NCBI GenBank assembly: GCA_015233285.1
Contig: JADFYA010000079.1
Span: 1 to 11,755 of the forward strand
DNA from: Deltaproteobacteria bacterium
GTDB taxonomy: Bacteria > Desulfobacterota > JADFXK01
DNA: 11,755 nt
Direction of reading: 5' to 3'
In this document: one piece after another, positions 1 through 6,702 of the stretch
Layout: each line of letters starts with the position of its first letter
How positions within the stretch are numbered: the stretch's first letter is position 1
Made by a program: the position numbers and the translations under genes
Notes under the pieces: model-generated
What the model saw: only the letters and a program-made list of their open reading frames with translations
Database searches by the model: none
What the model was told of the DNA's origin: nothing

Positions 1-1
1 G

Positions 2-904
2 ATCGAATCTGCCCGCCCCAGGATCAAAGCGACCGTGACCATCATGCAAGGGTGCAACAATTTTTGCACTTATTGTATCGTCCCCTACGTCCGAGGCCGA
101 GAAATCAGCCGCCCCAGCCAGGACATTTTAGATGAGGTGACCGGTCTGGCCTCATCGGGTGTGGCTGAGGTGACGCTACTCGGCCAAAATGTCAACTCCT
201 ACGGTGTGGGGCAACCGGATTCAATCTCATTTCCCGAATTGCTTAAACGGGTGGATGCCATCCCAAACCTGCTTCGGCTCAGATTTACGACGTCTCACCC
301 TAAAGATCTCTCGCCTGAGCTAATCGCCACTTACGGCACACTTAAGACCTTGTGCGAGCACATCCATCTCCCTGTCCAGACCGGATCAGACCGGATATTG
401 AAGATGATGAACCGAAACTACACGATCGAATGGTACTTAAACATTATCAAAGCACTCCGCCGGCAATTCCCGACCCTGGCCATCACCTCCGACGTGATTG
501 TTGGCTTTCCCACTGAAACGGCGGCTGATTTTGACAACACCATGGCTTTAATCGAGGAAATTCGCTTCGACAGCCTCTTTTCATTCTGCTATTCAGATCG
601 GCCTGGAACAAAGGCGACCCGTCTTCCGGAAAAAATCCCTTTTGAAGAGGCGGCTCGGCGTCTAGCCATCCTGCAAGACCGTCAAAAAGAAATCACTATA
701 GAAAAAAATCAGGCCCTGGAAGGCAGTGAGGTGGAGGTATTGGTCGAAGCGCGAAGCAAAAAATCCGACTCGATGCTTCAAGGCCGGACCAGATCCAATA
801 AAGTGGTTAACTTCATGGGGTCCCCGGATTTGGTCGGACATACCGCGATGGTTAAGATTTTGGAAGGTAGACCCAATTCCCTTTTGGGGAGGCAGGTCGA
901 ATAG
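2..904 (+). CDS. miaB: tRNA-2-methylthio-N6-dimethylallyladenosine synthase MiaB, 5'-truncated by window edge
   Basis: This is the C-terminal two thirds of MiaB, the radical-SAM methylthiotransferase that turns i6A37 into ms2i6A37 in tRNAs reading UNN codons. The frame is open from the window edge, so the GTG at 35 is internal. The radical-SAM triad CxxxCxxC is encoded at 53-55, 65-67 and 74-76 (context QGCNNFCTYCIVPYVRGRE), typical of MiaB. Further family marks are LLGQNVNSYG, a TSHPKDLS stretch, HLPVQTGSD, a DVIVGFPTET motif and FCYSDRPGTKA. A C-terminal TRAM-like RNA-binding segment covers roughly the last 65 residues (from VEVLVEA to the stop at 902-904). The N-terminal UPF0004 domain, with the auxiliary cluster cysteines, lies outside the window. 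MtaB and RimO are paralogues, but RGREISRP and the TRAM sequence fit MiaB better. No terminator hairpin is evident after the stop. Confidence 0.95.
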   Translation: MESARPRIKATVTIMQGCNNFCTYCIVPYVRGREISRPSQDILDEVTGLASSGVAEVTLLGQNVNSYGVGQPDSISFPELLKRVDAIPNLLRLRFTTSHPKDLSPELIATYGTLKTLCEHIHLPVQTGSDRILKMMNRNYTIEWYLNIIKALRRQFPTLAITSDVIVGFPTETAADFDNTMALIEEIRFDSLFSFCYSDRPGTKATRLPEKIPFEEAARRLAILQDRQKEITIEKNQALEGSEVEVLVEARSKKSDSMLQGRTRSNKVVNFMGSPDLVGHTAMVKILEGRPNSLLGRQVE

Positions 905-1011
905 GGGTTAACCACGAAGGCCCGATGCCTAATTATATCTTCGGAAGAAATACGTTGTACTCCTGCGCCAACCCTGCGTCCTCTCCAACTAGGCTTCTAA
1001 ACTGACCGATT

Positions 1012-1038
1012 TAAAGCCGGTCCGCCAAGAGGCCGATA
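1012..1038 (+). promoter_or_regulatory. sigma28-like promoter match upstream of the DUF151 gene
   Basis: TAAAG at 1012-1016 and GCCGATA at 1032-1038 match the two halves of the flagellar sigma28 (FliA) consensus (TAAA-N15-GCCGATAA). The spacer after TAAA is 16 rather than 15, one base too long. A dyad GACCG (1004-1008) / CGGTC (1018-1022) spans the -35 element. If used, it would give a leader of about 105 nt for the DUF151 gene. It could be chance, because no flagellar gene is in the window. Confidence 0.25.
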
Positions 1039-1074
1039 CCCGGAAATGTTATCATTGGTTTTTTTAGAAAACTG

Positions 1075-1104
1075 TTGACTCGACCATAACGGTCGGAGTA
1101 TGCT
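1075..1104 (+). promoter_or_regulatory. candidate sigma70 promoter of the DUF151 nuclease gene, with internal dyad
   Basis: TTGACT (1075-1080) and TATGCT (1099-1104) are separated by 18 bp, five of six and four of six matches to the sigma70 elements. Transcription would start near 1111 and give a leader of about 38 nt before the ATG at 1149. The spacer holds a perfect inverted repeat CGACC-N5-GGTCG (1081-1085 / 1091-1095). A second dyad, GGAG-TATG-CTCC (1095-1106), covers the -10. A repressor bound there would block polymerase, but no regulator can be named. Confidence 0.5.
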
Positions 1105-1148
1105 CCACCCAAGTGCCAAAACGCCTATTGCCGACGGGAGTAGCCCAA

Positions 1149-1643
1149 ATGATCAAAATGGTCGTATCCGCATTAAATATAGATCCTTTTACCAACAGTC
1201 CCATAGTCATTTTAAAGGAAGACGGGGGAGACATCTCGGTTCCCATTTGGATCGGCCTGCTCGAAGCGACAGCCATTGCCAGTGAGCTGGAAAAAATAAA
1301 GTTTTCCAGGCCGATGACCCACGATTTACTTAAAAATGTCCTTGATTATTTCCAGGTGGATGTTTCCCGGGTTGAAGTCTGCGACCTCAAGGAAAATACA
1401 TTTTACGCCTCTATTTTTCTTATGGTGAATGGCCATGAGGTCTCGATAGACGCCCGGCCTTCGGATGCGATAGCCCTGGCCTTAAGGTCTGACGCACCGA
1501 TCTACGTGACGGAACAAGTGATTATGAAATCCCGAAGTATTGACATGTCGGCTAAAGAAGAGATCAAAACCGAAGAAGCTAAAAAGTGGACGGAAATACT
1601 TGAAAGCCTATCACCCGAAGATTTCGGGAAATATAAGATGTGA
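1149..1643 (+). CDS. DUF151 / bifunctional nuclease (BFN) family protein
   Basis: This encodes a 164-residue protein of the DUF151 family, named after a plant protein with both RNase and DNase activity. Bacterial members are widespread and mostly uncharacterised, so the biochemical role is inferred. Visible family marks: an N-terminal DPFTNSPIVILKE segment (12-24), VPIWIGLLEATAIA (31-44), TFYASIFL (84-91), the hallmark DARPSDAIALALR (101-113), and the C-terminal LESLSPEDFGKYKM common in this family. I chose the ATG at 1149 because GGGAG (1136-1140) lies 8 bp upstream and the protein then begins where relatives do; a GTG at 1113 would add 12 residues of no recognisable sequence. It follows miaB after a 244-bp gap containing its own promoter candidates, so it is probably transcribed separately. 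No signal peptide is present, so it should be cytoplasmic. Confidence 0.88.
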   Translation: MIKMVVSALNIDPFTNSPIVILKEDGGDISVPIWIGLLEATAIASELEKIKFSRPMTHDLLKNVLDYFQVDVSRVEVCDLKENTFYASIFLMVNGHEVSIDARPSDAIALALRSDAPIYVTEQVIMKSRSIDMSAKEEIKTEEAKKWTEILESLSPEDFGKYKM

Positions 1644-1833
1644 AATTTCACCGATAAAGAGGTGCCGCCACGGATTACCGAGTTATTCCACCTGCCTTCC
1701 CCGTCTCCTCGAATTATCTCATGGCCAGGTCTGCTTAACCAAATGTGATCTCGACATGCGCCCAATTGCCTGACTCGGGGTCTCGCTCCCGCAATCATCC
1801 TTTTCACTCTTTAATCAACTCCTTGGGGCTAAT

Positions 1834-2490
1834 ATGATTGATCTGCACACCCATAGTTTCTTCAGCGACGGCGTCCTCGGCCCGATGGAATTGATTCGGC
1901 GGGCGGAGGTTAAGGGCATTCGTTATCTGGCCATTACCGATCACGCCGACCCTTCCAATTTGGATCATATTATTCCACGGATTACCCAGGCGGCTCAGGC
2001 AGCCAACCGCCATTGCAATATTCGAGTCATCCCCGGAGTAGAGTTAACCCATGTCCCTCCGGCCATGATCGCCGAACTCTCAAGGCAAGCCAGACAACTG
2101 GGCGCCGCCCTGGTGGTCGTCCACGGCGAATCTCCGGTCGAACCGGTGGCACCGGGAACAAACCGGGCGGCCATTGAATGTGGGGTGGACATTTTGGCCC
2201 ATCCCGGGCTTATCGCGGCGGAAGACGTTGAACTGGCAGCCCGGAATGGGGTTTATCTGGAGATTACGGCCCGTGGCGGACATAGCCTGGGCAATGGACG
2301 AGTGGCGAGCCTGGCCAGAATTCATCGGGCCAAGCTCCTGATCAATACCGATAGTCATGCTCCCGGCGACCTGATTGATCGAGCTTTCGCCAAGGTGGTT
2401 GCCCTGGGGGCAGGTTTGTCCGAAGCCGATTTTGAGGAGATTATGAATTCGGCTGAAGAATTGGCCAAAAAAAAGCTTAAAACGATCTAG
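1834..2490 (+). CDS. PHP-domain metal-dependent phosphoesterase (histidinol-phosphatase-like)
   Basis: This 218-residue protein is a compact single-domain PHP (polymerase and histidinol phosphatase) enzyme, a fold that binds two or three metal ions and hydrolyses phosphoesters. The metal-ligand motifs are complete: HTH at H5/H7 with D12, TDHAD with H37, PGVELTH with E70 and H73, VVHGES with H97, LAHPGL with H123, and NTDSHAPGD with D173/H175. Length and order match short 'histidinol phosphate phosphatase domain' proteins. The real substrate is not readable from sequence: histidinol phosphate, a nucleotide or another phosphoester are all possible, and no his gene is nearby. The start ATG has only a weak Shine-Dalgarno (TTGGGG, ending 4-5 bp upstream). 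The preceding 190 bp shows no convincing promoter. The 3' end carries a run of eight A (2467-2474) coding for lysines, and the stop lies only 7 bp from the stop of the convergent yceI gene. Confidence 0.87.
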   Translation: MIDLHTHSFFSDGVLGPMELIRRAEVKGIRYLAITDHADPSNLDHIIPRITQAAQAANRHCNIRVIPGVELTHVPPAMIAELSRQARQLGAALVVVHGESPVEPVAPGTNRAAIECGVDILAHPGLIAAEDVELAARNGVYLEITARGGHSLGNGRVASLARIHRAKLLINTDSHAPGDLIDRAFAKVVALGAGLSEADFEEIMNSAEELAKKKLKTI

Positions 2491-2497
2491 ACGCTCC

Positions 2498-3097
2498 TTA
2501 CTTGCTCTGCTCCTTGACCATCTCTACTTCCAACGTGATGAATACGTCATCCCCAATCATCACCCCGCCGGTCTCCATCGTCTTGTTCCAGGTTATCCCG
2601 AAATCTTTCCGGTTGATCTTGGTGTAGGCAGAAGCACCCCGCCTGATCCCGCCCCAGGGATCCTTAATTTCATTCGAGAACTCTTCTACGTCGAGGACGA
2701 CCTCGCGGGCAATTCCATGAATGGTCAGGTCACCGATTACCTCTAATTTTCCCATAGATTTTTTCATAACTTTTTTCGACACAAAGGTCATCGTTGGGAA
2801 TTTGGCTACATCGAAAAAGTTGGCGCTCTTCAGGTCTTCATCACGCTTATCCACGCCGGTGGAAATTGAAGCGGTATCGATAGTGACCGTCAGATTGGAT
2901 TTTGTAATGTCCTTGTCATCAAGTTTGATGACACCCTGTACTTTGCCGAACACACCTTTGACGTTGGAGATCATCAGATGGCGTATCTTGAACTGGATGT
3001 TGGAATGAACCGGATCGATAGTCCAGTTGGACGCCGACGCAAATGAGGGGAGCATCAGTACCAGGGAGACCATAATGACACCTGCCAGTTTAATCAT
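2498..3097 (-). CDS. YceI family periplasmic lipid-binding protein
   Basis: This encodes a 199-residue YceI-like protein, an eight-stranded lipocalin-like barrel that binds amphiphilic or isoprenoid molecules in the periplasm. A signal peptide covers residues 1-22 (lysine, hydrophobic VIMVSLVLMLP, then SFASA before the cut), so the protein is exported. The mature part starts with the family's WTIDPVHSNIQFKIRHLM pattern. It continues with VKGVFGKVQG, SISTGVDKRDEDLKSANFFDVAKFPTM-like central motifs, GDLTIHGIAREV and the C-terminal RKDFGITWN. Length is normal for the family (about 190). The start is well supported: AGGAG (3106-3110 on the reverse strand) lies 8 bp before the ATG. It is divergent from the pterin-binding gene (120 bp between starts) and tail-to-tail with the PHP gene. 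No cytochrome b561 partner, sometimes found beside yceI, is present. Confidence 0.92.
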   Translation of the reverse strand: MIKLAGVIMVSLVLMLPSFASASNWTIDPVHSNIQFKIRHLMISNVKGVFGKVQGVIKLDDKDITKSNLTVTIDTASISTGVDKRDEDLKSANFFDVAKFPTMTFVSKKVMKKSMGKLEVIGDLTIHGIAREVVLDVEEFSNEIKDPWGGIRRGASAYTKINRKDFGITWNKTMETGGVMIGDDVFITLEVEMVKEQSK

Positions 3098-3217
3098 CGC
3101 TCTTTCTCCTTTCCATGAGGGAAAAAAATCATCCGGACCTATTGCTCAAAAGCGGCCGGAAGTGGTAAGACTATCTTCGTCCAAATTTTGCTCATCATTT
3201 CTGAACAGGGGAACCAT

Positions 3218-4003
3218 ATGATACTGGTAGCCGACAATCTTCAAGTCACCAACCGGGTTATTGAACAAGCCTTAGCCGACATGGATCCTCATCCGATCCA
3301 AGATCTGGTTAGGCAACTCCTGGCGGCCGGGGCTGAAGCCATTGACGTTAACTCCGGCCCTTTGCCCCGTCAAGGTGAAGAAAAGATGGTCTTCTTGGTG
3401 GAGACAATTCAACGGGTGTCCCGCCTGCCGCTGTATCTGGACACGGCCAACCCCGGAGCCTTAGCCGCCGGCCTCAGGGTTTGCCGGATGCCCCCTGTGA
3501 TCAATGGTTTTTCTTTAGAACCGGCCAAGCTGGAACGGATACTGCCGCTGGCTCAGGAGTTCAATTGTGATATCATCGGGTATCTTCTTTATCCCGGTGG
3601 CCTAGTTCCCGCTGGAGCCGACGAGCGGTTAAACGTGGCTGTGCAGCTTTTCCAGGCTTATCAGGAGGCCGGTCTGGATCCTGAAAAGTTGATCATCGAT
3701 CCCATCGTCCCCCCTTTAATGTGGCAAGACGGACCAAATCAGGCCAGGGAAGTGTTGACCGTTATCAGACTGCTGCCCGAGCTGCTGGGCTTCCCAGTGC
3801 GGACTGTAGCCGGCTTGTCCAATCTCACCTCCGGCCTGGGACCATCACAAAAAAGACTCCATCTCGAAGAAGCTTACTTAGGCATGCTGGCTGCGGCCGG
3901 CCTGGATATGGTCCTCCTGAATGCCCTCCACCCCAGGACCATGTCCATCGCCGGGGCGTGTCAGGCCATAACCGGCTCCAAGATTTTCTCCCTGGTCGGT
4001 TGA
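3218..4003 (+). CDS. AcsE-like methyltetrahydrofolate:corrinoid methyltransferase (pterin-binding domain)
   Basis: This 261-residue protein has the TIM-barrel pterin-binding fold shared by dihydropteroate synthase, MetH domain 2 and AcsE, and it is colinear with AcsE (about 262 residues). AcsE moves the methyl group of methyl-H4folate to a corrinoid protein in the Wood-Ljungdahl pathway. Recalled AcsE key residues align: DVNSGP (43-48), D75 in YLDTAN, N96 in VINGF, D161 in IIDP, and N202 in GLSNLTSG, the Asn near the methyl-bound N5. The N-terminal pterin motif, GERIN-like in AcsE, reads ADNLQVTN and is unusual. The ATG at 3218 follows AGGGGA with 5 bp spacing; a TTG at 3188 would add ten residues without a ribosome site. 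No corrinoid protein, CO dehydrogenase or folate gene lies nearby, so the methyl acceptor is unknown. Dihydropteroate synthase is unlikely because its own signature motifs are absent. Confidence 0.8.
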   Translation: MILVADNLQVTNRVIEQALADMDPHPIQDLVRQLLAAGAEAIDVNSGPLPRQGEEKMVFLVETIQRVSRLPLYLDTANPGALAAGLRVCRMPPVINGFSLEPAKLERILPLAQEFNCDIIGYLLYPGGLVPAGADERLNVAVQLFQAYQEAGLDPEKLIIDPIVPPLMWQDGPNQAREVLTVIRLLPELLGFPVRTVAGLSNLTSGLGPSQKRLHLEEAYLGMLAAAGLDMVLLNALHPRTMSIAGACQAITGSKIFSLVG

Positions 4004-4133
4004 GCTAATCAATATGCCATGTGGCGACAACAAGATATCGGAAAATAAATAATTACCCAAAGAGTGGCTGAATCAAAACGAACAAATTCCTCACATCGGT
4101 TTGCCGATATCGCGGCCTCACCGGATATTATTG

Positions 4134-4163
4134 TTGAGATTAGCTAACTGATCATGTTATTCT
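4134..4163 (+). promoter_or_regulatory. possible sigma70 promoter for the small coiled-coil gene
   Basis: TTGAGA (4134-4139) and TATTCT (4158-4163) are 18 bp apart. Transcription would begin near 4170, just upstream of the ATG at 4183 and downstream of the ATG at 4168. This supports the later start. The match is moderate, and the rest of the 179-bp gap shows no other clear signal. Confidence 0.35.
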
Positions 4164-4182
4164 ACCCATGTGGCGGAGTGAT

Positions 4183-4482
4183 ATGGAATTCTTGGATACG
4201 TTGTCTGTTTATGACCGGCTGGCCAGGAGTGGATTGCCCGATACCGCAAGCCGGGAGTTGTCTGAAATATTAAGGGACGCACTGAGGCAGCAACTCTCTG
4301 AGGTGGCGACGAAACGAGATGTGGCCGATGTCAGGCGGGACGTTGAAGACTTACGAAAAGACGTGGCATCATGCGCCACCAAGACCGATTTAGCCCAAAT
4401 GCAAGTCAGCCTTATCAAGTGGAACGTTGGGATTTGCATTACCCTTGTGGGAGCCGCAATTGCCATTGTAAAACTGTCTTAG
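4183..4482 (+). CDS. small coiled-coil membrane-anchored protein (DUF1640-like)
   Basis: This 99-residue protein has three parts. Residues 1-40 form a helical segment (FLDTLSVYDRLARSGLPD, then SRELSEILRDAL). Residues 41-75 are a heptad-rich coiled coil containing TKRDVADVRRDVEDLRKDV and a second TKTDL. A single C-terminal transmembrane helix covers about 80-97 (WNVGICITLVGAAIAIVKL). The pattern 'short N-terminal helix, TKRD/L coiled coil, TM tail' resembles DUF1640/CCDC90-like proteins common in bacteria, whose function is unknown; mitochondrial relatives are linked to the calcium uniporter. The ATG at 4183 is preferred because GGAG (4175-4178) precedes it, although the 4-bp spacing is tight; the ATG at 4168 would add MWRSD. 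It would form a tail-anchored oligomer with its coiled coil in the cytoplasm. It is convergent with the glycosyltransferase gene, and no operon partner is visible. Confidence 0.7.
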   Translation: MEFLDTLSVYDRLARSGLPDTASRELSEILRDALRQQLSEVATKRDVADVRRDVEDLRKDVASCATKTDLAQMQVSLIKWNVGICITLVGAAIAIVKLS

Positions 4483-4581
4483 CTGAAATAGAGATCGTTT
4501 TTGGCCGGCCAAGAGCGGGACGGGAGTCTTTATACTACTACCTGATCGTATTCTACTCTCAACCCGCCACAACATAGAAGA

Positions 4582-6627
4582 CTACTTCCGCCGGGCCAGT
4601 ACATTCATTGAGCCGGAATCGGCATAAATCATCACATCCCGGTATGTTTTCAACCTCTCGATCAGGCCCGACGCAACCCCTTCCAGGCCGCCGAGTTGGG
4701 CAATTCGTTTTAGGATGAAATCCAGCCGGCAGTATTGCCCGGCCCGAGTAATGGACAGCACTTCAAATCCGGCCAGAGACAATATCTTGGATATGCTCGC
4801 CGGGGTGTAGTAGACGACGTGTTCCGGAAGCTTAAATGAAACCCACCGCCGGCCGGAAACCCTGGCCAGGAGGCCGGCCATATTCGGTGTGGTCAGGTAC
4901 AGGAGTCCATCCGGCTTAAGAACCCGTTTGACCTGGTCAAGAAAATCCTGAGGGCGATAAATATGCTCGAACAGGTCCGACATGGCTACCAGATCAAACT
5001 GTTCGTTCTCAAAAGGGGCCTCGTCCAATTCCCCGCAAAAAGCAGGAAATCCCCGACGTCTGACTTGCTCGCAGGCCTCCGGCGCCACATCCAGCCCCCG
5101 GCATTCAGAAAAAATCGGCTGGGCCGCCTGCAAGAAGTAGCCGTATCCGCAACCCACGTCCAACAGCCGCCCGCCCCTAATGAATCCCTGGATTTCCCTC
5201 AGTCGCCGCTGAAAGGTCTTGACCAGTTCGGGTTCCATCGCCCCATAGTTCTGGTAGCCCACGTTGTTTTCCGAGTCACTGGTGAAATAACCCTGCGAGT
5301 AAAACCTGGTTAAGGCTGCCTCGGACGGTCTGGGACTGACAAAAGCCAGGCGGCAATCCCGGCATCTCATGATCGAGAAACCCTTGACCACCCGCCAGAG
5401 GGAATCCGGTGGACGCCCACAGATGGGGCAAGCCGCTTCTTCCCAAGATGAATATTCAGAGGCGCAGCCCGGTGTAAGCTCAAGATATCGGTCGGACATT
5501 TCCTGGGCCATCCGATGTGCGGAAAACATGGTGACGATGCGTTGCCGGCCGGCCTGGCCCAGTCTCTGACGCAATTCGGCATCAGACAGCAATAAACCTA
5601 ATTTCTCGGCTAACCTGGAGTCATCTCCCATGGGAACAAGAAACCCCGTTTCACCGTCTTTGACCAGTTCGGGGAGACCACCGGTAGCCGTGGCCACCAC
5701 TGGTAATCCGGCGGCCATCGCCTCCATCACCGCCAGAGGTAATCCTTCCCAACCCCATGAAGTTAACATGAAGACATCCGCCGCGGCCAGCAGCTCCGGC
5801 ACGTCTCGACGAAATCCAACCAGACTAACCGCATGTTCCAACCGGTGCAACTTGATCAAATTCTGGATTCGGGGACGCTCCGGACCGTCACCTGCAATCA
5901 CCAGGCGAGTGTCTGGAAAACCGGTTATAAGACGGGCCATAGCCTTGAGGCAGACGTCGAAATCCCTAGGGCGGTCCAGCCGACACCCCATAACCAGCAA
6001 TCTCTGATCATCATTCAGGCCCAGGTCGGCCCGGCATCCGGAGTTCCTTTTCAGGGCGGCGGGAGTATGAAATTTTTCCCACGATATCCCGTTCTTAATG
6101 ACCACGACCCGGCTTGAAGAAAACAACCCGGACCTGAGGACTTCCTTCTTCTCATTATCCGAGACGCATACAACCAGGTCGGTGATTGGTCCGACCAACC
6201 GTTCGAACAAATAACCGACCTTTTGTTTAAAGCCATGATAGAAAGGATAGGAAAAACCATGGATGGAGTAGACTACCGCCGGCCTGGGCTTGACCAGGGT
6301 ACAGGCCAAACGGCCCCAGAAGGCCGCCCGCGCCCCATGGAAGTGAACCAGATCAAATCTCCGGCTCCGAATCAACGCGGCCAGGCGCAACAATTGCCCC
6401 AGAGGTGCCCCTTTGGTCAGGTACAGGGGTTGGAATTCCGCCCCAGTCGCGGTGATCTCATCTTCCATCACTCCGAACTCGTCGGAACTCATGGCCACAG
6501 TCAACTTAAACCGGGAACGATCCAGTCTACCGGCCAATTCCAGGACGTGGGCCGCCCCCCCGCCCCGACTGGAAGCGATGAATTCAAGAATAGACAATAT
6601 CTTTTTCAAACAGAGTAATCCCGACAT
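4582..6627 (-). CDS. fused GT4 glycosyltransferase / zinc-ribbon SAM-dependent methyltransferase
   Basis: This 681-residue protein joins two enzymes. Residues 1-385 are a GT-B, family-4 (RfaB/WcaA-type) glycosyltransferase: glycine-rich donor loop SRGGGAAHVLELA (20-32), VHFHGAR, VYSIHGFSY, VVCVSDNEKK, IAGDGPERPRI, and the EX7E motif E294-E302 (WEGLPLAVMEAMAAGLPVV). At the usual phosphate-binding 'GRL..KG' site it reads CRLDRPRD, with Arg (R221) in place of Lys. Residues 400-425 form a CxxC-x18-CxxC zinc ribbon (C400, C403, C422, C425). This leads into a Methyltransf_23-type class I methyltransferase with SAM loop LLDVGCGYGYFL (488-499), FEHIYRPQDFL, and the PEHVVYYTPASISKILSLAGF ending of this family. 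It probably adds and methylates a sugar on a surface glycan; substrates are unknown. The ATG has a poor ribosome site. A TTG at 6609, 9 bp after GGGA, giving MKKILSILEF, is a credible alternative start. No other glycan gene is in the window. Confidence 0.88.
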   Translation of the reverse strand: MSGLLCLKKILSILEFIASSRGGGAAHVLELAGRLDRSRFKLTVAMSSDEFGVMEDEITATGAEFQPLYLTKGAPLGQLLRLAALIRSRRFDLVHFHGARAAFWGRLACTLVKPRPAVVYSIHGFSYPFYHGFKQKVGYLFERLVGPITDLVVCVSDNEKKEVLRSGLFSSSRVVVIKNGISWEKFHTPAALKRNSGCRADLGLNDDQRLLVMGCRLDRPRDFDVCLKAMARLITGFPDTRLVIAGDGPERPRIQNLIKLHRLEHAVSLVGFRRDVPELLAAADVFMLTSWGWEGLPLAVMEAMAAGLPVVATATGGLPELVKDGETGFLVPMGDDSRLAEKLGLLLSDAELRQRLGQAGRQRIVTMFSAHRMAQEMSDRYLELTPGCASEYSSWEEAACPICGRPPDSLWRVVKGFSIMRCRDCRLAFVSPRPSEAALTRFYSQGYFTSDSENNVGYQNYGAMEPELVKTFQRRLREIQGFIRGGRLLDVGCGYGYFLQAAQPIFSECRGLDVAPEACEQVRRRGFPAFCGELDEAPFENEQFDLVAMSDLFEHIYRPQDFLDQVKRVLKPDGLLYLTTPNMAGLLARVSGRRWVSFKLPEHVVYYTPASISKILSLAGFEVLSITRAGQYCRLDFILKRIAQLGGLEGVASGLIERLKTYRDVMIYADSGSMNVLARRK

Positions 6628-6639
6628 TAGCCGTTAATC

Positions 6640-6702
6640 ATAAACCCGTAACCCGCAGCACATGACCCACAACACGCGACACGTAACCCGCAACGTTAAA
6701 CC
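6640..6702. repeat. degenerate 7-bp tandem repeat array (about nine units)
   Basis: The gap between the kinase stop and the glycosyltransferase start is filled by head-to-tail 7-bp units. Read on the + strand, examples are CGTAACC (6647), CGCAGCA (6654), CATGACC (6661), CACAACA (6668), CGCGACA (6675), CGTAACC (6682) and CGCAACG (6689), with weaker units ATAAACC and TTAAACC at the edges. The approximate consensus is CRYRACM. A 13-bp block recurs almost exactly at 6647-6659 and 6682-6694, 35 bp (five units) apart. There is no dyad and no T-tract, so it is not an ordinary terminator. Confidence 0.8.

Noticed and set aside
726..911. Open frame overlapping the 3' end of miaB
   Set aside because: It lies in another frame wholly over the TRAM-like part of miaB, with a Trp/Arg-rich composition typical of a shadow frame.
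905..1010. Region after miaB, examined for a c-di-GMP or other riboswitch
   Set aside because: Short GC dyads exist, but the conserved core motifs of known riboswitches are absent.
1644..1833. 190-bp gap before the PHP gene, examined for a tRNA or small RNA
   Set aside because: No cloverleaf, no stable extended stem and no promoter of quality were found; only an isolated 5-bp pairing AGGTG/CACCT.
4034..4111. Inverted repeat GATATCGG / CCGATATC flanking 62 bp
   Set aside because: Eight-base arms at this distance occur often by chance; there is no target duplication or transposase, and no RNA-like structure between them.
4501..4512. 12-bp palindrome TTGGCCGGCCAA between convergent genes, as a bidirectional terminator
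   Set aside because: As a hairpin it has only a 4-bp stem, and the T-run lies on the wrong side for the + transcript, while on the - strand it is followed by A rather than T.
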